15,393 nucleotides of DNA from Alphaproteobacteria bacterium (GCA_028869395.1 JAGWSE010000386.1:1-15393), one strand, 5' to 3'. Shown: positions 1-9,205, counted from the first letter of the stretch. Notes: generated by a model not told the origin, from the sequence alone. Numbers and translations are program-made.

Positions 1-1311
<1,311 letters not shown>

Positions 1312-1312
1312 G

Positions 1313-1336
1313 GCTCCGAGCTTTCGGAGCGTCTTT
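1313..1336 (+). terminator. Intrinsic terminator of the PEP carboxykinase gene
   Basis: A perfect 7-bp stem (GCTCCGA at 1313-1319, TCGGAGC at 1324-1330) with a GCTT loop begins one base after the stop codon and is followed by GTCTTT. The U tract is short, as is usual in very GC-rich genomes. It separates pckG from the mlaA-hpnN operon. Confidence 0.65.
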
Positions 1337-1425
1337 ACCGAGCGTCACCGGATTCTCTCCGCCCTCAAGGTGTGCCAGAAGGGGCGGCAAGACCCGCAGC
1401 GCGCGCGGCCAGATTCGGAGAGTTC

Positions 1426-2379
1426 GTGCGTCCCGAGAAGCCGACGGCAAACTTGCGTCGGGCGAGCGTCCCATGGGCCGCCCTGGCGGCCGCCGTGGCC
1501 CTGGCGGGCTGCGCGACCGTTCCCGGACCGACCGGACCGGGAGCGGCGGCCGTCGCGCCGCCGGGAACGGGCGCCCACCACGATCCCTTCCAGCGGATGA
1601 ACCGGGGTCTGTTCGCCCTTGGCGAGGCCCTCGATCGAACGTTCGTGCGTCCGGTGATGGCCGTCTACCACAGGGTCGCGCCGCGCCCGGTGCGCCATGC
1701 GGTGCACAACGTCGTGCAGAACCTGGACGAGCCGGTGGTTTTCCTGAACGACGTCCTGCAGGTCCATCCGAAAGCGGCGGCGACCACGGCGGTGCGGTTC
1801 TTCGCCAACTCCACGGTGGGGGTCGGCGGCATCTTCGATGCGGCCTCGACCGCAGGCCTGGAGCATCATGACAACGGCTTCGGCTCGACGCTCGGGCGAT
1901 ATGGCGTCGGGACCGGCCCCTACCTCTACATTCCGGTGTTCGGGCCCACGACGCTCCGTGACGCGGTGGGCGACGGTGTCGACTGGTTCACCGACCCCTT
2001 CGCGCTCGCCAACACCAGCAAGGCCCGAGCGTTCGACTGGACCCGCACGGTGGTCAGTCTGCTCGACGAGCGCGAGCAGGCGGACGAGGAACTCCGCGCA
2101 TTGCAGTCCACGTCGGTGGATCCGTACGCGAGCCTGAGGTCCGTCTACTTCCAGTCGCGCGCGGCGGAGGTCAACGGGGCGGGCGCCACCGAACTGGAGC
2201 CGCTGCCGGCGTTTCCCGACGCGCCGGAAACCGCGCCCCCTTCCGCGGCCACGCCTGAGCCGCAGGCCGCTGAGCCGCCGTCGCCGGCGCCAGAGCCGAC
2301 TTCGACCCAGGCGCCTGGCCACGAGCCGGCGCAGACGCCAGCCGAGCCGCCGGCGCAGCCAGCGCCCTCGACGCCTTGA
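1426..2379 (+). CDS. mlaA: MlaA/VacJ family outer-membrane lipoprotein with proline-rich C-terminal tail
   Basis: MlaA proteins sit in the inner leaflet of the outer membrane and pass lipids, classically mislocalised phospholipids, to a periplasmic carrier. I chose the GTG at 1426 because GGAG lies 5 nt upstream (1417-1420) and it gives a normal lipoprotein signal: basic start, hydrophobic run, lipobox LAGC with the lipidated Cys at residue 29. A GTG at 1372 is in frame but lacks a well-placed ribosome binding site. The VacJ domain covers about residues 53-246, with the DPFQRMNR opening, RPVMAVYHRVAPRPVR, the VQNLDEP segment and FGPTTLRDAVGDGVDWFTDPF. Residues 258-317 form a low-complexity tail, about one third proline, that E. 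coli MlaA lacks. The stop overlaps or abuts the hpnN start, so the two are probably co-translated and act together. The leader contains two GANTC sites (1351 and 1412). Confidence 0.92.
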   Translation: MRPEKPTANLRRASVPWAALAAAVALAGCATVPGPTGPGAAAVAPPGTGAHHDPFQRMNRGLFALGEALDRTFVRPVMAVYHRVAPRPVRHAVHNVVQNLDEPVVFLNDVLQVHPKAAATTAVRFFANSTVGVGGIFDAASTAGLEHHDNGFGSTLGRYGVGTGPYLYIPVFGPTTLRDAVGDGVDWFTDPFALANTSKARAFDWTRTVVSLLDEREQADEELRALQSTSVDPYASLRSVYFQSRAAEVNGAGATELEPLPAFPDAPETAPPSAATPEPQAAEPPSPAPEPTSTQAPGHEPAQTPAEPPAQPAPSTP

Positions 2380-5009
2380 AAGCCACCGGCGTGGGCGCGG
2401 CATCAATCTCGGGCCTGGTCGCCCTGGCGTGCCGGAGGGCGCGACTGGTCGTCGTCACCGTCCTGATCGCGGCCATGGCCGCGGCCGCCTACGTGGCGAC
2501 CCACTTCTCGGTCCACACCGAGATCGCGGCCCTGATTCCCGCCGACACCCCCTGGCGGGTGCACGAGGCGGCGCTCGAGAAGGCGTTCGTCACCCAGTCC
2601 GACGACATCGCGGTGGTGATCGACGGCAAGACGCCGGAGCTCGCCGAGGCGGCCGCGGCCAGGCTCTCGTCCAAATTGCAGGCGCGGAGGGACCTGTTCG
2701 TCTCCGTGGAGCGTGTGACGGCGGGCCCCTTCTTCGACCGCGAGGGGCTGCTGTACGCCTCGGAGGACGAGGTGCGGGAGACGACCGCGGCGCTGATCCG
2801 CGCCCAGCCGCTGCTCGCGCCCGTGGCGGCCGATCCCAGCCTGCGCGGCGTCATGACCAGCCTGTCCACCGCCGCCCAGGGCGTGGCGGGGGGGGAGGCG
2901 AGCGCCGCCGACCTGAAGACCCCGCTCGGGGCCATCGCCGACGCCGTCGACGGCGTCGAAGCCGGGCGCCCGGTGTGGTTCTCCTGGCGGGCGCTGATTG
3001 CGGGCCATGCGCTCGACCCGGACGACAGCCGCCAGATCATCGAGATCATCCCCCGCGCGGACGACCACGGCTCCGATCCCGGTGCGGCAGCCATGGCGAT
3101 GATCCGGTCCCAGGCGGCGCAGCTGCATCTCGACCCGGCCGACGGCGTGACGATGCGCCTCACGGGGGAGATCCCCATGGAAGTCGAAGAGCTCGCGACG
3201 CTGAGCGAGGCGACGGGCCCGATCGCCATCGGGACGCTGATGGTGGTGCTGGTGATCCTCTGGTTCGCGGTGCGCTCGCCCAGGATCGTAGGGGCGATCC
3301 TGGCGACCGTCCTGGCCGGGCTGGCGATCACCGCGGCCTTCGGGCTGGCCGCCTACGGCCGCTTCAACCTGATCTCGGTGGCCTTCATGCCGCTGTTCGT
3401 CGGCCTGGGTGTCGACTTCGCCATCCAGTTCTGCGTGCGATACCGCGCCGAGGCGCTGGCCGAGCCGGACGTGCGAAAGGCGCTGGCGAAGGCCGGGGCG
3501 GGCGCGGGCCGCGGCCTGACGCTCGCCGCCGCGGCGACCGGCCTCGGCTTCCTGGCGTTCCTGCCCACCCGCTACAAGGGGGTGTCTGAGCTGGGCCTGA
3601 TCGCGGGAGTCGGGATGGGCGTGGCCTTCGTCCTGGCGCTCACCTTCCTGCCGGCGCTGATCACCTGGATCGGCGCGCGCAGCGCCGCCGAGGAGGTGGG
3701 ACTGCCCGCCCTGCGCAACGCCGACGGGCCGCTGCAGGCGCGCCGGCGGGCGATCGTGGCGGCCGCCGCCATCCTGGGCCTGTTGTCGCTAGGTCTCTTC
3801 CCGAGCCTGCAGTTCAACTTCGACCCGCTTCGCCTGCGCAACCCGAAGACCGAGTCGGTCTCGACCTTCCTCCAGCTCTCCGCCGACCCGGACACCAATC
3901 CGAACACGCTGGATGTGCTCATGCCCAACGAAGCGGCGGCGCAGGCCCTGGCCGACAAGCTGTCACGCCTGCCGCAGGTGCAGCAGGCGATCACCTTGCA
4001 GACGCTGATCCCGCCGGATCAGGCCGCCAAGCTCGCCATCATCCAGGACGCGGACCTGCTGCTCGATCCCACCGTCAATCCCTTCGACGTGGCGACGCCG
4101 CCGAGTGACGCGGAAGTGGTTCAGAGCCTTCGCGACACCGCCCAGGCGCTGACCTCCGCCGCCGCGAGCCCCGCCGGGGCCCCGGTCCGCGCCGACGCGC
4201 TGCGCCTGGCCAAGGGGCTCCAGGCGGCGGCGGCCGGCCCGCCCGCCCTGCGCGAACGCCTTCAGGCCACGCTGATCGGAGGACTGCCGGTGGCGCTCGG
4301 CCAGGTGCGGGCGATGCTAACGGCCGAGCCGATCACCGAGGCGAGCTTGCCTGCGCAGCTGAAGAGCGACTGGGTCGCCGCCGACGGCCAGGCGCGCATC
4401 CAGGTCCTGCCCTCCGGCGATCCGAACAACCCGCGCGTGATCCACCGCTTCGTCCAGGCGGTGCGGGCGGTCGCGCCCGACGCGACGGGAACGCCGCTGG
4501 ACATCGCCGACACACGGAGCCTGATCCTGGGCGCCTTCGGCCAGGCGGCGCTGCTCTCGATCGCGGCGATCGTCGCCTTGCTCGTCGTCGCGCTCAGGAG
4601 CCCCAAGGCGGTGGCCCTGACCCTCGTACCGATCGTGCTGACCGCGATCCTGACCGTGGCCTCGTGTGTGTTGCTCGGCCAGGACATCAACCTCGAGAAC
4701 CTGATCGCGCTCCCGCTGCTGCTGGGGATCGGCGTGTCGTTCAACATCTACTTCGTCGTGGCGTGGTTCGCCGGGGAGCGGGCGCTCCTGCGGTCCAGCC
4801 TGACGCGCGCGATTCTCTACAGCGCGCTGACCACCGGCGCCTCGTTCGGGGCGCTCAGCCTTTCACAGCATCCCGGCACGGCGAGCATGGGGATCCTGCT
4901 TCTGATCTCGCTTTTCTGGACCTTGGTGGCGACGCTCATCGTGCAGCCCGCGGTCCTGGGGCTGGCCACCGACGCGACGGCCGAGCCGGTCAGCGCATCT
5001 TCGCCGTGA
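2376..5009 (+). CDS. hpnN: HpnN-type RND (MMPL) lipid transporter
   Basis: This is an inner-membrane RND-superfamily transporter of the hopanoid-biosynthesis-associated HpnN type, a family shown in Rhodopseudomonas to be needed to move hopanoids to the outer membrane. The 877 residues show the duplicated RND plan: TM1 at about 23-41, a large periplasmic domain at 42-280, TM2-TM6 at about 281-431, TM7 at about 457-475, a second periplasmic domain at 476-712, and TM8-TM12 at about 713-862. TM4 carries GLGVDFAIQF with D347; the equivalent TM10 motif is GIGVSFNIYF with Ser788, so the halves are not equivalent. The start is uncertain: TTG at 2376 overlaps the mlaA stop as TTGA, while GTG at 2391 (11 nt after that stop) is equally possible; neither has a strong ribosome binding site, which suggests translational coupling. 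The 3' end overlaps the convergent hpnM by 20 bp. Cargo could be hopanoids or other lipids; no hopanoid synthesis gene is nearby. Confidence 0.88.
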   Translation: MKATGVGAASISGLVALACRRARLVVVTVLIAAMAAAAYVATHFSVHTEIAALIPADTPWRVHEAALEKAFVTQSDDIAVVIDGKTPELAEAAAARLSSKLQARRDLFVSVERVTAGPFFDREGLLYASEDEVRETTAALIRAQPLLAPVAADPSLRGVMTSLSTAAQGVAGGEASAADLKTPLGAIADAVDGVEAGRPVWFSWRALIAGHALDPDDSRQIIEIIPRADDHGSDPGAAAMAMIRSQAAQLHLDPADGVTMRLTGEIPMEVEELATLSEATGPIAIGTLMVVLVILWFAVRSPRIVGAILATVLAGLAITAAFGLAAYGRFNLISVAFMPLFVGLGVDFAIQFCVRYRAEALAEPDVRKALAKAGAGAGRGLTLAAAATGLGFLAFLPTRYKGVSELGLIAGVGMGVAFVLALTFLPALITWIGARSAAEEVGLPALRNADGPLQARRRAIVAAAAILGLLSLGLFPSLQFNFDPLRLRNPKTESVSTFLQLSADPDTNPNTLDVLMPNEAAAQALADKLSRLPQVQQAITLQTLIPPDQAAKLAIIQDADLLLDPTVNPFDVATPPSDAEVVQSLRDTAQALTSAAASPAGAPVRADALRLAKGLQAAAAGPPALRERLQATLIGGLPVALGQVRAMLTAEPITEASLPAQLKSDWVAADGQARIQVLPSGDPNNPRVIHRFVQAVRAVAPDATGTPLDIADTRSLILGAFGQAALLSIAAIVALLVVALRSPKAVALTLVPIVLTAILTVASCVLLGQDINLENLIALPLLLGIGVSFNIYFVVAWFAGERALLRSSLTRAILYSALTTGASFGALSLSQHPGTASMGILLLISLFWTLVATLIVQPAVLGLATDATAEPVSASSP

Positions 5010-5589
5010 GCTCGTTCAGACGGGCGACGAGCGCGGGCGCGCCGCCGGAGGCCAGGACGCCCGCGAAATCGGCCCGCTCGGTGGCAAGCTGGCTCACGCC
5101 TTCGTAGTAGACGTCGATCACCTTCCAGACGCCGCCATACTGGCGCAGGCGGTAGTTGACGGACGAGCGGTCGTGGGGGTCGACGATCTGCGACTTCACG
5201 AGCTTGTCGGGGCCGCGGGTCTGGACAGCGGGATCGACCAGGCACTTCTGGCCGGTGTAGCTGTCGAACTCCTGGGCGTACCGCGCCGCCGTGTGGCGTG
5301 TCAGCGCGGCGGTGAGCTGGGTGCGCTGGGCGGGTGGGATCTTCGCCCACTGAGGTCCGATGGCGAATTCGGCCATCATCGAAATCTCGAAATTCTGTTC
5401 GACGACGGGCTGGATCCGGTGGGCCCGGGCCTGCAGGCCGCCGGAGGGCGTGTCCTTCACCGCCTCTACAACTCCGTTGCAGAGCGCCTCGACGCGGGCG
5501 GCGGCGGGGTCTGCCGGTGCGGCGCGCGCGACGCCGAAGGGTGCAAGACCGATGGCCGCGATCGCCGCGGCCGCGAACATTCTACGCAT
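4990..5589 (-). CDS. hpnM: HpnM/MlaC-like periplasmic lipid carrier (Ttg2D family)
   Basis: MlaC/Ttg2D/HpnM proteins are soluble periplasmic carriers that bind lipid tails and shuttle between membranes. I start at the ATG at 5589 (199 residues), because it gives a typical Sec signal peptide with an ARA|AP cleavage site after residue 23; an AAGAGAG stretch lies about 11 nt upstream. A TTG at 5619 would add ten residues. The mature protein has the family's C-terminal signature, YGGVWKVIDVYYEGVSQLATERADF at about 151-175 given here in shortened reading as YGGVW, VIDVYYEG and SQLATERADF. The SQLAT-x-R-x-x-F ending resembles HpnM more than E. coli MlaC. Two cysteines (C37, C116) in the exported part could form a disulfide. 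It faces hpnN tail to tail with 20 bp of shared coding sequence and follows the capD-like gene on the same strand after 91 bp with no clear terminator. Functional partnership with MlaA and HpnN is inferred from family and position. Confidence 0.87.
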   Translation of the reverse strand: MRRMFAAAAIAAIGLAPFGVARAAPADPAAARVEALCNGVVEAVKDTPSGGLQARAHRIQPVVEQNFEISMMAEFAIGPQWAKIPPAQRTQLTAALTRHTAARYAQEFDSYTGQKCLVDPAVQTRGPDKLVKSQIVDPHDRSSVNYRLRQYGGVWKVIDVYYEGVSQLATERADFAGVLASGGAPALVARLNELTAKMR

Positions 5590-5680
5590 GATCTGCAGAA
5601 CTCTCTTGTGGCGGACCAACAGCCCCCACGCGGCTGACTACAGCCTGAACGCAGCGGCGAAAACCACCCAATGCGTGAAG

Positions 5681-7657
5681 TCAGCTCGACGTCACCACCC
5701 GAAGGGCGGGCGCGGAGCCCGCCTTCTCACCTCGGATCTGGGCGACGAGTTCGAAGATGACGCTGCGGACCGCCTCGTCGTCGCCGCCTTCGGCCAGCTT
5801 CTCCAGCTGCGTCACGTGGGTGGCGGTGATGCGGAGCGCCGAGGGCGAGACGACCTCCAGAACCTTGGGCGCGCAGGGCTGGGCGCGCTCGGTCTCGTCG
5901 AGCAGGGCTTCGGTGAGCTTTTCGCCGGAGCGCAGGCCGATGACCTGGATCTCGATGTCCTTGCCGGGCGTGCGGCCGGAGAGGGCGATCATCTGGCGGG
6001 CGAGATCCATGATCCGCACGGGCTCTCCCATCTCCAGGATGAACAGGCGCGCCGTCTGGCCGGCCTCTCCGTCGGCGCTGGTGGCGGTGGCGTGCAGGAC
6101 GAGCTGGGCGGCTTCCGGAATGGTCATGAAGAAGCGCGCCATCTCCGGATGGGTGACGGTGACCGGGCCGCCGCGCTCGATCTGCGACTTGAAGATCGGC
6201 ACGACCGAGCCGGCGGAGCCCAGGACGTTGCCGAAGCGCACCGCCGAGAAGCGTGTGCCGTTGGACGATTGCTGCGCCTGGATAACCGCCTCGGCGAGGC
6301 GCTTGGTCGCTCCCATGGCGTTGGAGGGATCGACCGCCTTGTCTGTGGAGATCAGCACCATCTGGGCTGCGCCGCAGGCCTTGGCGGCCTCGGCGACGTT
6401 CCAGGTGCCGATCACGTTGGTGAGCACGCCTTCGGCAGGATGGCGCTCGACCATCTGCACGTGCTTGAGGGCGGCGGCGTGGAAGACCAGCTCGGGCTTT
6501 TCCTGCTCGAACACGGCGCTGAGCCGGTCGGCCTTGCGCACGTCGCACAGGACGGCGGCGCAAGACAGCTCCGGGTGCCGGTCGGCGATCTCGCGGTCGA
6601 TCTCGAAGAGGGCGGTCTCCGAGGAATCGAGAAGCGTCAGGTGCGCGCAGTTGAAGGCGGCGGCCTGGCGGCAGAGTTCGGAGCCGATGGAGCCGCCGGC
6701 GCCGGTGACCAGGACGCGCCGGCCACGGATCAGGGCGCCGACCGCGCCGCGGTCGAGTTCGATGGGATCGCGCGCCAGCAGTTCCTCGATGTTGATGTCC
6801 CGCATCGGCACGAGGTTCACGCCCTCGTGGTGGGCAAGTTCGACGATCGAGGGCAGGCGCAGCAGGCGTACGCCGTCGTTCTTGAGCTGGCCGAGCTGGT
6901 CGGCTGTCAACCCTTTCAGTCGCGCCGGCTCCTCGAGGAACAGGACCGCGCGCGGATACCGGTTCCACCGACGCAGGTCCGCCAGCGCTTGGTCGAGGTT
7001 TTCGAGGTGGTCGATGATACAGACCCCGCGCACCTGCTGGCCCACGTCGCGCGCCTCGACGCCGACGATTCCGACGGGGCTGAATGTGCGATCATGGCTT
7101 CGCGAGACGTCGCGCAGGTAGGTGTCGGCCAGGGAGGCCGGGCCGATGAGCAGCAGCGACGGCGCGCCGGCGACCCGGTCGCCCAGGGTCTTCAGCGGCG
7201 AGAAGGACTGGAAGACACGCTCGTGCAGGGCGCGACGCAACACGCGCACGCCCATGGATGCCATCATCTGGAACAGCGGCGCCATGACCAGCGTCGAGCG
7301 CGGCACGCCGCGGGCGCGGTCGAGCACGAAGACCCAGACCAGGAAGACGCCGACCGTGAGCAGCGCGATGCGCGCGAGCACCAGCGCGTCGGGGATAGAG
7401 ACATAGCGCCAGGGCGAGAGTTCGCGCCGGAAGAGGACGGTGAAGCCGCCGGCCAGGGCGGCATAGAGCACGACGAGCTGGATCAGGGTGAGCGAGGGCA
7501 GGTCGCCGAAGCCGAAACTCGGGATCTTCAGCGGCGCGATGGCGTAGGCGAGCGCGAAGGCGGCCGCCGCCAGGACCACATCGGCCACGATCGTCTGGGC
7601 CCGAAACGCCACGCGGTCCATGGGCCGCACCCCGCTCGCCTTGCGATTCGCCAGCAT
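5681..7657 (-). CDS. FlaA1/CapD-type nucleoside-diphosphate-sugar 4,6-dehydratase, membrane anchored
   Basis: Members of this family (WbpM, CapD, PglF) dehydrate UDP-GlcNAc-type sugars at the start of pathways for surface-glycan building blocks. With the ATG at 7657 the protein has 658 residues, normal for the large form; the frame stays open to 7795, and the Met at 7621 is another candidate. Four membrane segments are visible at about 20-40, 58-76, 92-112 and 120-138. A first Rossmann-like domain starts at LLLIGPAS (168-175), and the catalytic SDR domain begins with the NAD-binding TGAGGSIG at 318-325. The active site shows STDKAVDPSNAMGATKR (437-453), in which Met replaces the usual SDR tyrosine ahead of Lys452; this Thr/Ser-Asp-Lys arrangement is typical of the dehydratase family. 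The C-terminal part has LRSGEKLTEALL. No glycosyltransferase or other glycan gene is in the window, so the product sugar cannot be named. It lies between the porin and hpnM genes on the same strand. Confidence 0.9.
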   Translation of the reverse strand: MLANRKASGVRPMDRVAFRAQTIVADVVLAAAAFALAYAIAPLKIPSFGFGDLPSLTLIQLVVLYAALAGGFTVLFRRELSPWRYVSIPDALVLARIALLTVGVFLVWVFVLDRARGVPRSTLVMAPLFQMMASMGVRVLRRALHERVFQSFSPLKTLGDRVAGAPSLLLIGPASLADTYLRDVSRSHDRTFSPVGIVGVEARDVGQQVRGVCIIDHLENLDQALADLRRWNRYPRAVLFLEEPARLKGLTADQLGQLKNDGVRLLRLPSIVELAHHEGVNLVPMRDINIEELLARDPIELDRGAVGALIRGRRVLVTGAGGSIGSELCRQAAAFNCAHLTLLDSSETALFEIDREIADRHPELSCAAVLCDVRKADRLSAVFEQEKPELVFHAAALKHVQMVERHPAEGVLTNVIGTWNVAEAAKACGAAQMVLISTDKAVDPSNAMGATKRLAEAVIQAQQSSNGTRFSAVRFGNVLGSAGSVVPIFKSQIERGGPVTVTHPEMARFFMTIPEAAQLVLHATATSADGEAGQTARLFILEMGEPVRIMDLARQMIALSGRTPGKDIEIQVIGLRSGEKLTEALLDETERAQPCAPKVLEVVSPSALRITATHVTQLEKLAEGGDDEAVRSVIFELVAQIRGEKAGSAPALRVVTSS

Positions 7658-7860
7658 AGCCACCGCAGTTATGACCGTCTCGTTGATCCGATGGGGTCCC
7701 GCGGTGGCGTGGCGCCCGGGCCCGGCCCGCTCGGACGCGCGAGGCGGCCTGGGCGGTGTCTCGGAAACCTTAGGAAGCGGCGGAGAGCGACGCAACGGAA
7801 AACCCCGCCCGTCTGCGACTTGGGACGGCGCGTCGCGGGAGGGGCGGATCAGACGAAGTC

Positions 7861-7890
7861 GGCCCGGCGGGGGGAGGAATCCGCCGGGCC
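7861..7890 (-). terminator. Strong hairpin downstream of the porin gene
   Basis: A perfect 10-bp inverted repeat (GGCCCGGCGG at 7861-7870, CCGCCGGGCC at 7881-7890, 10-nt loop) begins 13 nt past the porin stop on the minus strand. It has no clear U tract, so it is either a GC-rich terminator lacking one or an mRNA 3'-end stabiliser. It would partly insulate the capD-like gene from porin transcription. Confidence 0.6.
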
Positions 7891-7903
7891 GATCGGCTCG
7901 CGA

Positions 7904-9046
7904 TCAGAAGAGAACGCCTGTCTCGACCATCGCGCGCGTCTGGGAATGCTTGTCGCCGGCGGACCCGAAACCCGCGCCGGGGGCGGCCCCGCTGAGGCCG
8001 GTGTAGGAAACCTCTCCACGGATGAAGAAGGTCTTCAGCTGCCAGGTCGGCGTCAGTGTCAGCGACCAGGCGTCGCTGCCGGGACCGTAGAGCAGGCTCT
8101 GATCGCCCGAGGAGGAGGTGTACTCGGCTCGGCCGGCCAGACTGAACATCGGGCTGAACTGGTATTTCGCCAGCACCGCGCCGCCCCAGGTCGATCCGGA
8201 GGCGGGGAGGCCGGCCTTGGTGCTCGCCGGCGTGTGGCCGTACTGCAGGTAGGGGACGATCTGCCAGTTCCCCTGGGTGTGGGTCCAGATCAGGTTGAAG
8301 ATGTCGCCGTTGTTCTGCGCCAGCGGCGTGGCGAAGCTCGACTTCGAGGTCTTCTGGAACTGAACCGAGCCCGCGAAGGCGACGGTGTCCTCCTTGCCGA
8401 GGGTGTAGGTGATCAGCGTCGAGCCGGTCGTGTAGCGGTTCGAGTAGTAGCCGTCGGTGATGGCGACCGACACCGCCCACGGACCGCTTGTGAGGTTGGC
8501 CTGCACGCCGCGGCTGATCGCCGGCTCCTGGTTCCACAGCAGGCCGCGGGCGATGTTCATGTTCTGGAAGGTGAAGGTGTATTCGGCCCCGATCAGGGTC
8601 GGCAGGATCCCCGCCTGGATGTTGAAGTTAGCGTTGGGAGCGATCTTGATGAAGGCCAGCGGCACATAGTGGTAGGTCAGGTCCGGCAGGTCGGACGCCT
8701 TGACGTACGGCGCGCCGAGCGAGGGCAGCGAATAGGCGCCGGCCTGGACGTAGAACTGGAAGACGCCGTCGGTCTTCTGGACCTCGAGCTGGGCGTTGGT
8801 CAGGTCGATCCGGCTATCCTTGTCCCCCGGGATCGAGTTGTCCTGTGACAGGCCCATGCCGGTGAGTTGGCCGGAGATGTAGATCTTTGAGCCGCCGATG
8901 CTCACCGAATAGGGCGTCGGATTGTTCGACAGCGGCCCGCTCATCGCCGGGCTCGCCAGTGCGTCGGCCTGGGCGGCCGAGGCGCCCGCAAGCCCCAGGG
9001 CGGCGGCGGCCGCGGCGGCCAACCAGGTCGTCTTCACGGAATTCAT
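7904..9046 (-). CDS. Outer-membrane beta-barrel porin (BBP2/OmpL-like)
   Basis: This is a predicted outer-membrane barrel of 380 residues that probably lets small solutes through. The ATG at 9046 opens a clear Sec signal peptide (MNSVKTTW followed by an Ala/Leu run, cleavage near ASAAQA|DA, residue 27). The mature chain has the alternating polar/hydrophobic pattern of beta strands, many Gly, Tyr, Trp and Ser, almost no Cys, short turns, and ends in the hydrophobic/aromatic VLF expected for recognition by the BAM assembly machine. The region around GILPTLIGAEYTFTFQN and the following AISRGVQANL and WAVSVAITDGYYSNRY segments look like the putative beta-barrel porin-2 family, but this assignment comes from pattern reading only. 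It has a roughly 200-nt leader with several inverted repeats, and a strong hairpin after the stop, so it is probably a single, abundantly expressed unit. Substrate is unknown. Confidence 0.8.
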   Translation of the reverse strand: MNSVKTTWLAAAAAAALGLAGASAAQADALASPAMSGPLSNNPTPYSVSIGGSKIYISGQLTGMGLSQDNSIPGDKDSRIDLTNAQLEVQKTDGVFQFYVQAGAYSLPSLGAPYVKASDLPDLTYHYVPLAFIKIAPNANFNIQAGILPTLIGAEYTFTFQNMNIARGLLWNQEPAISRGVQANLTSGPWAVSVAITDGYYSNRYTTGSTLITYTLGKEDTVAFAGSVQFQKTSKSSFATPLAQNNGDIFNLIWTHTQGNWQIVPYLQYGHTPASTKAGLPASGSTWGGAVLAKYQFSPMFSLAGRAEYTSSSGDQSLLYGPGSDAWSLTLTPTWQLKTFFIRGEVSYTGLSGAAPGAGFGSAGDKHSQTRAMVETGVLF

Positions 9047-9164
9047 TATCGTCTTTCCCCTCGTTCTCCGGTCCTCAGGCCCGGGCGAACCCGGCGGCGG
9101 CCGTGCGCGCCCAGTGGTCCCGGCGCGACGAGGGCGAGCAACGAAAGCGGTCTGCCGTCCGGGG

Positions 9165-9177
9165 GTCGCGACGCGAC
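9165..9177. promoter_or_regulatory. GTCGCG-A-CGCGAC palindrome upstream of the porin gene
   Basis: A perfect 6-bp inverted repeat around one central base lies about 120 bp upstream of the porin ATG, in the untranslated gap between the porin and the dehydrogenase. Its compact symmetry resembles a dimeric repressor operator, but in 70% G+C DNA a CG-rich palindrome can arise by chance. No recognisable regulator site. Confidence 0.25.
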
Positions 9178-9205
9178 TGCCTGAATTTCCGGCGCCGGGA
9201 GCTCA

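Noticed and set aside
1345..2406. 353-codon minus-strand frame opposite mlaA
   Set aside because: Arg/Gly-rich shadow with no motif, while the plus strand has a complete lipoprotein signal and VacJ domain.
5632..5645. GGCTG-ACTA-CAGCC stem between the capD-like gene and hpnM as a terminator
   Set aside because: Only 5 bp with no U tract on the minus strand; too weak to call.
5360..8848. A single open frame of 1162 codons on the plus strand, antisense to hpnM, the capD-like gene and the porin gene
   Set aside because: Its translation is low-complexity and rich in Arg, Gly, Ala, Asp and Glu with no recognisable domain; it is the mirror of codon bias in GC-rich genes, which keeps stop codons rare on the opposite strand.
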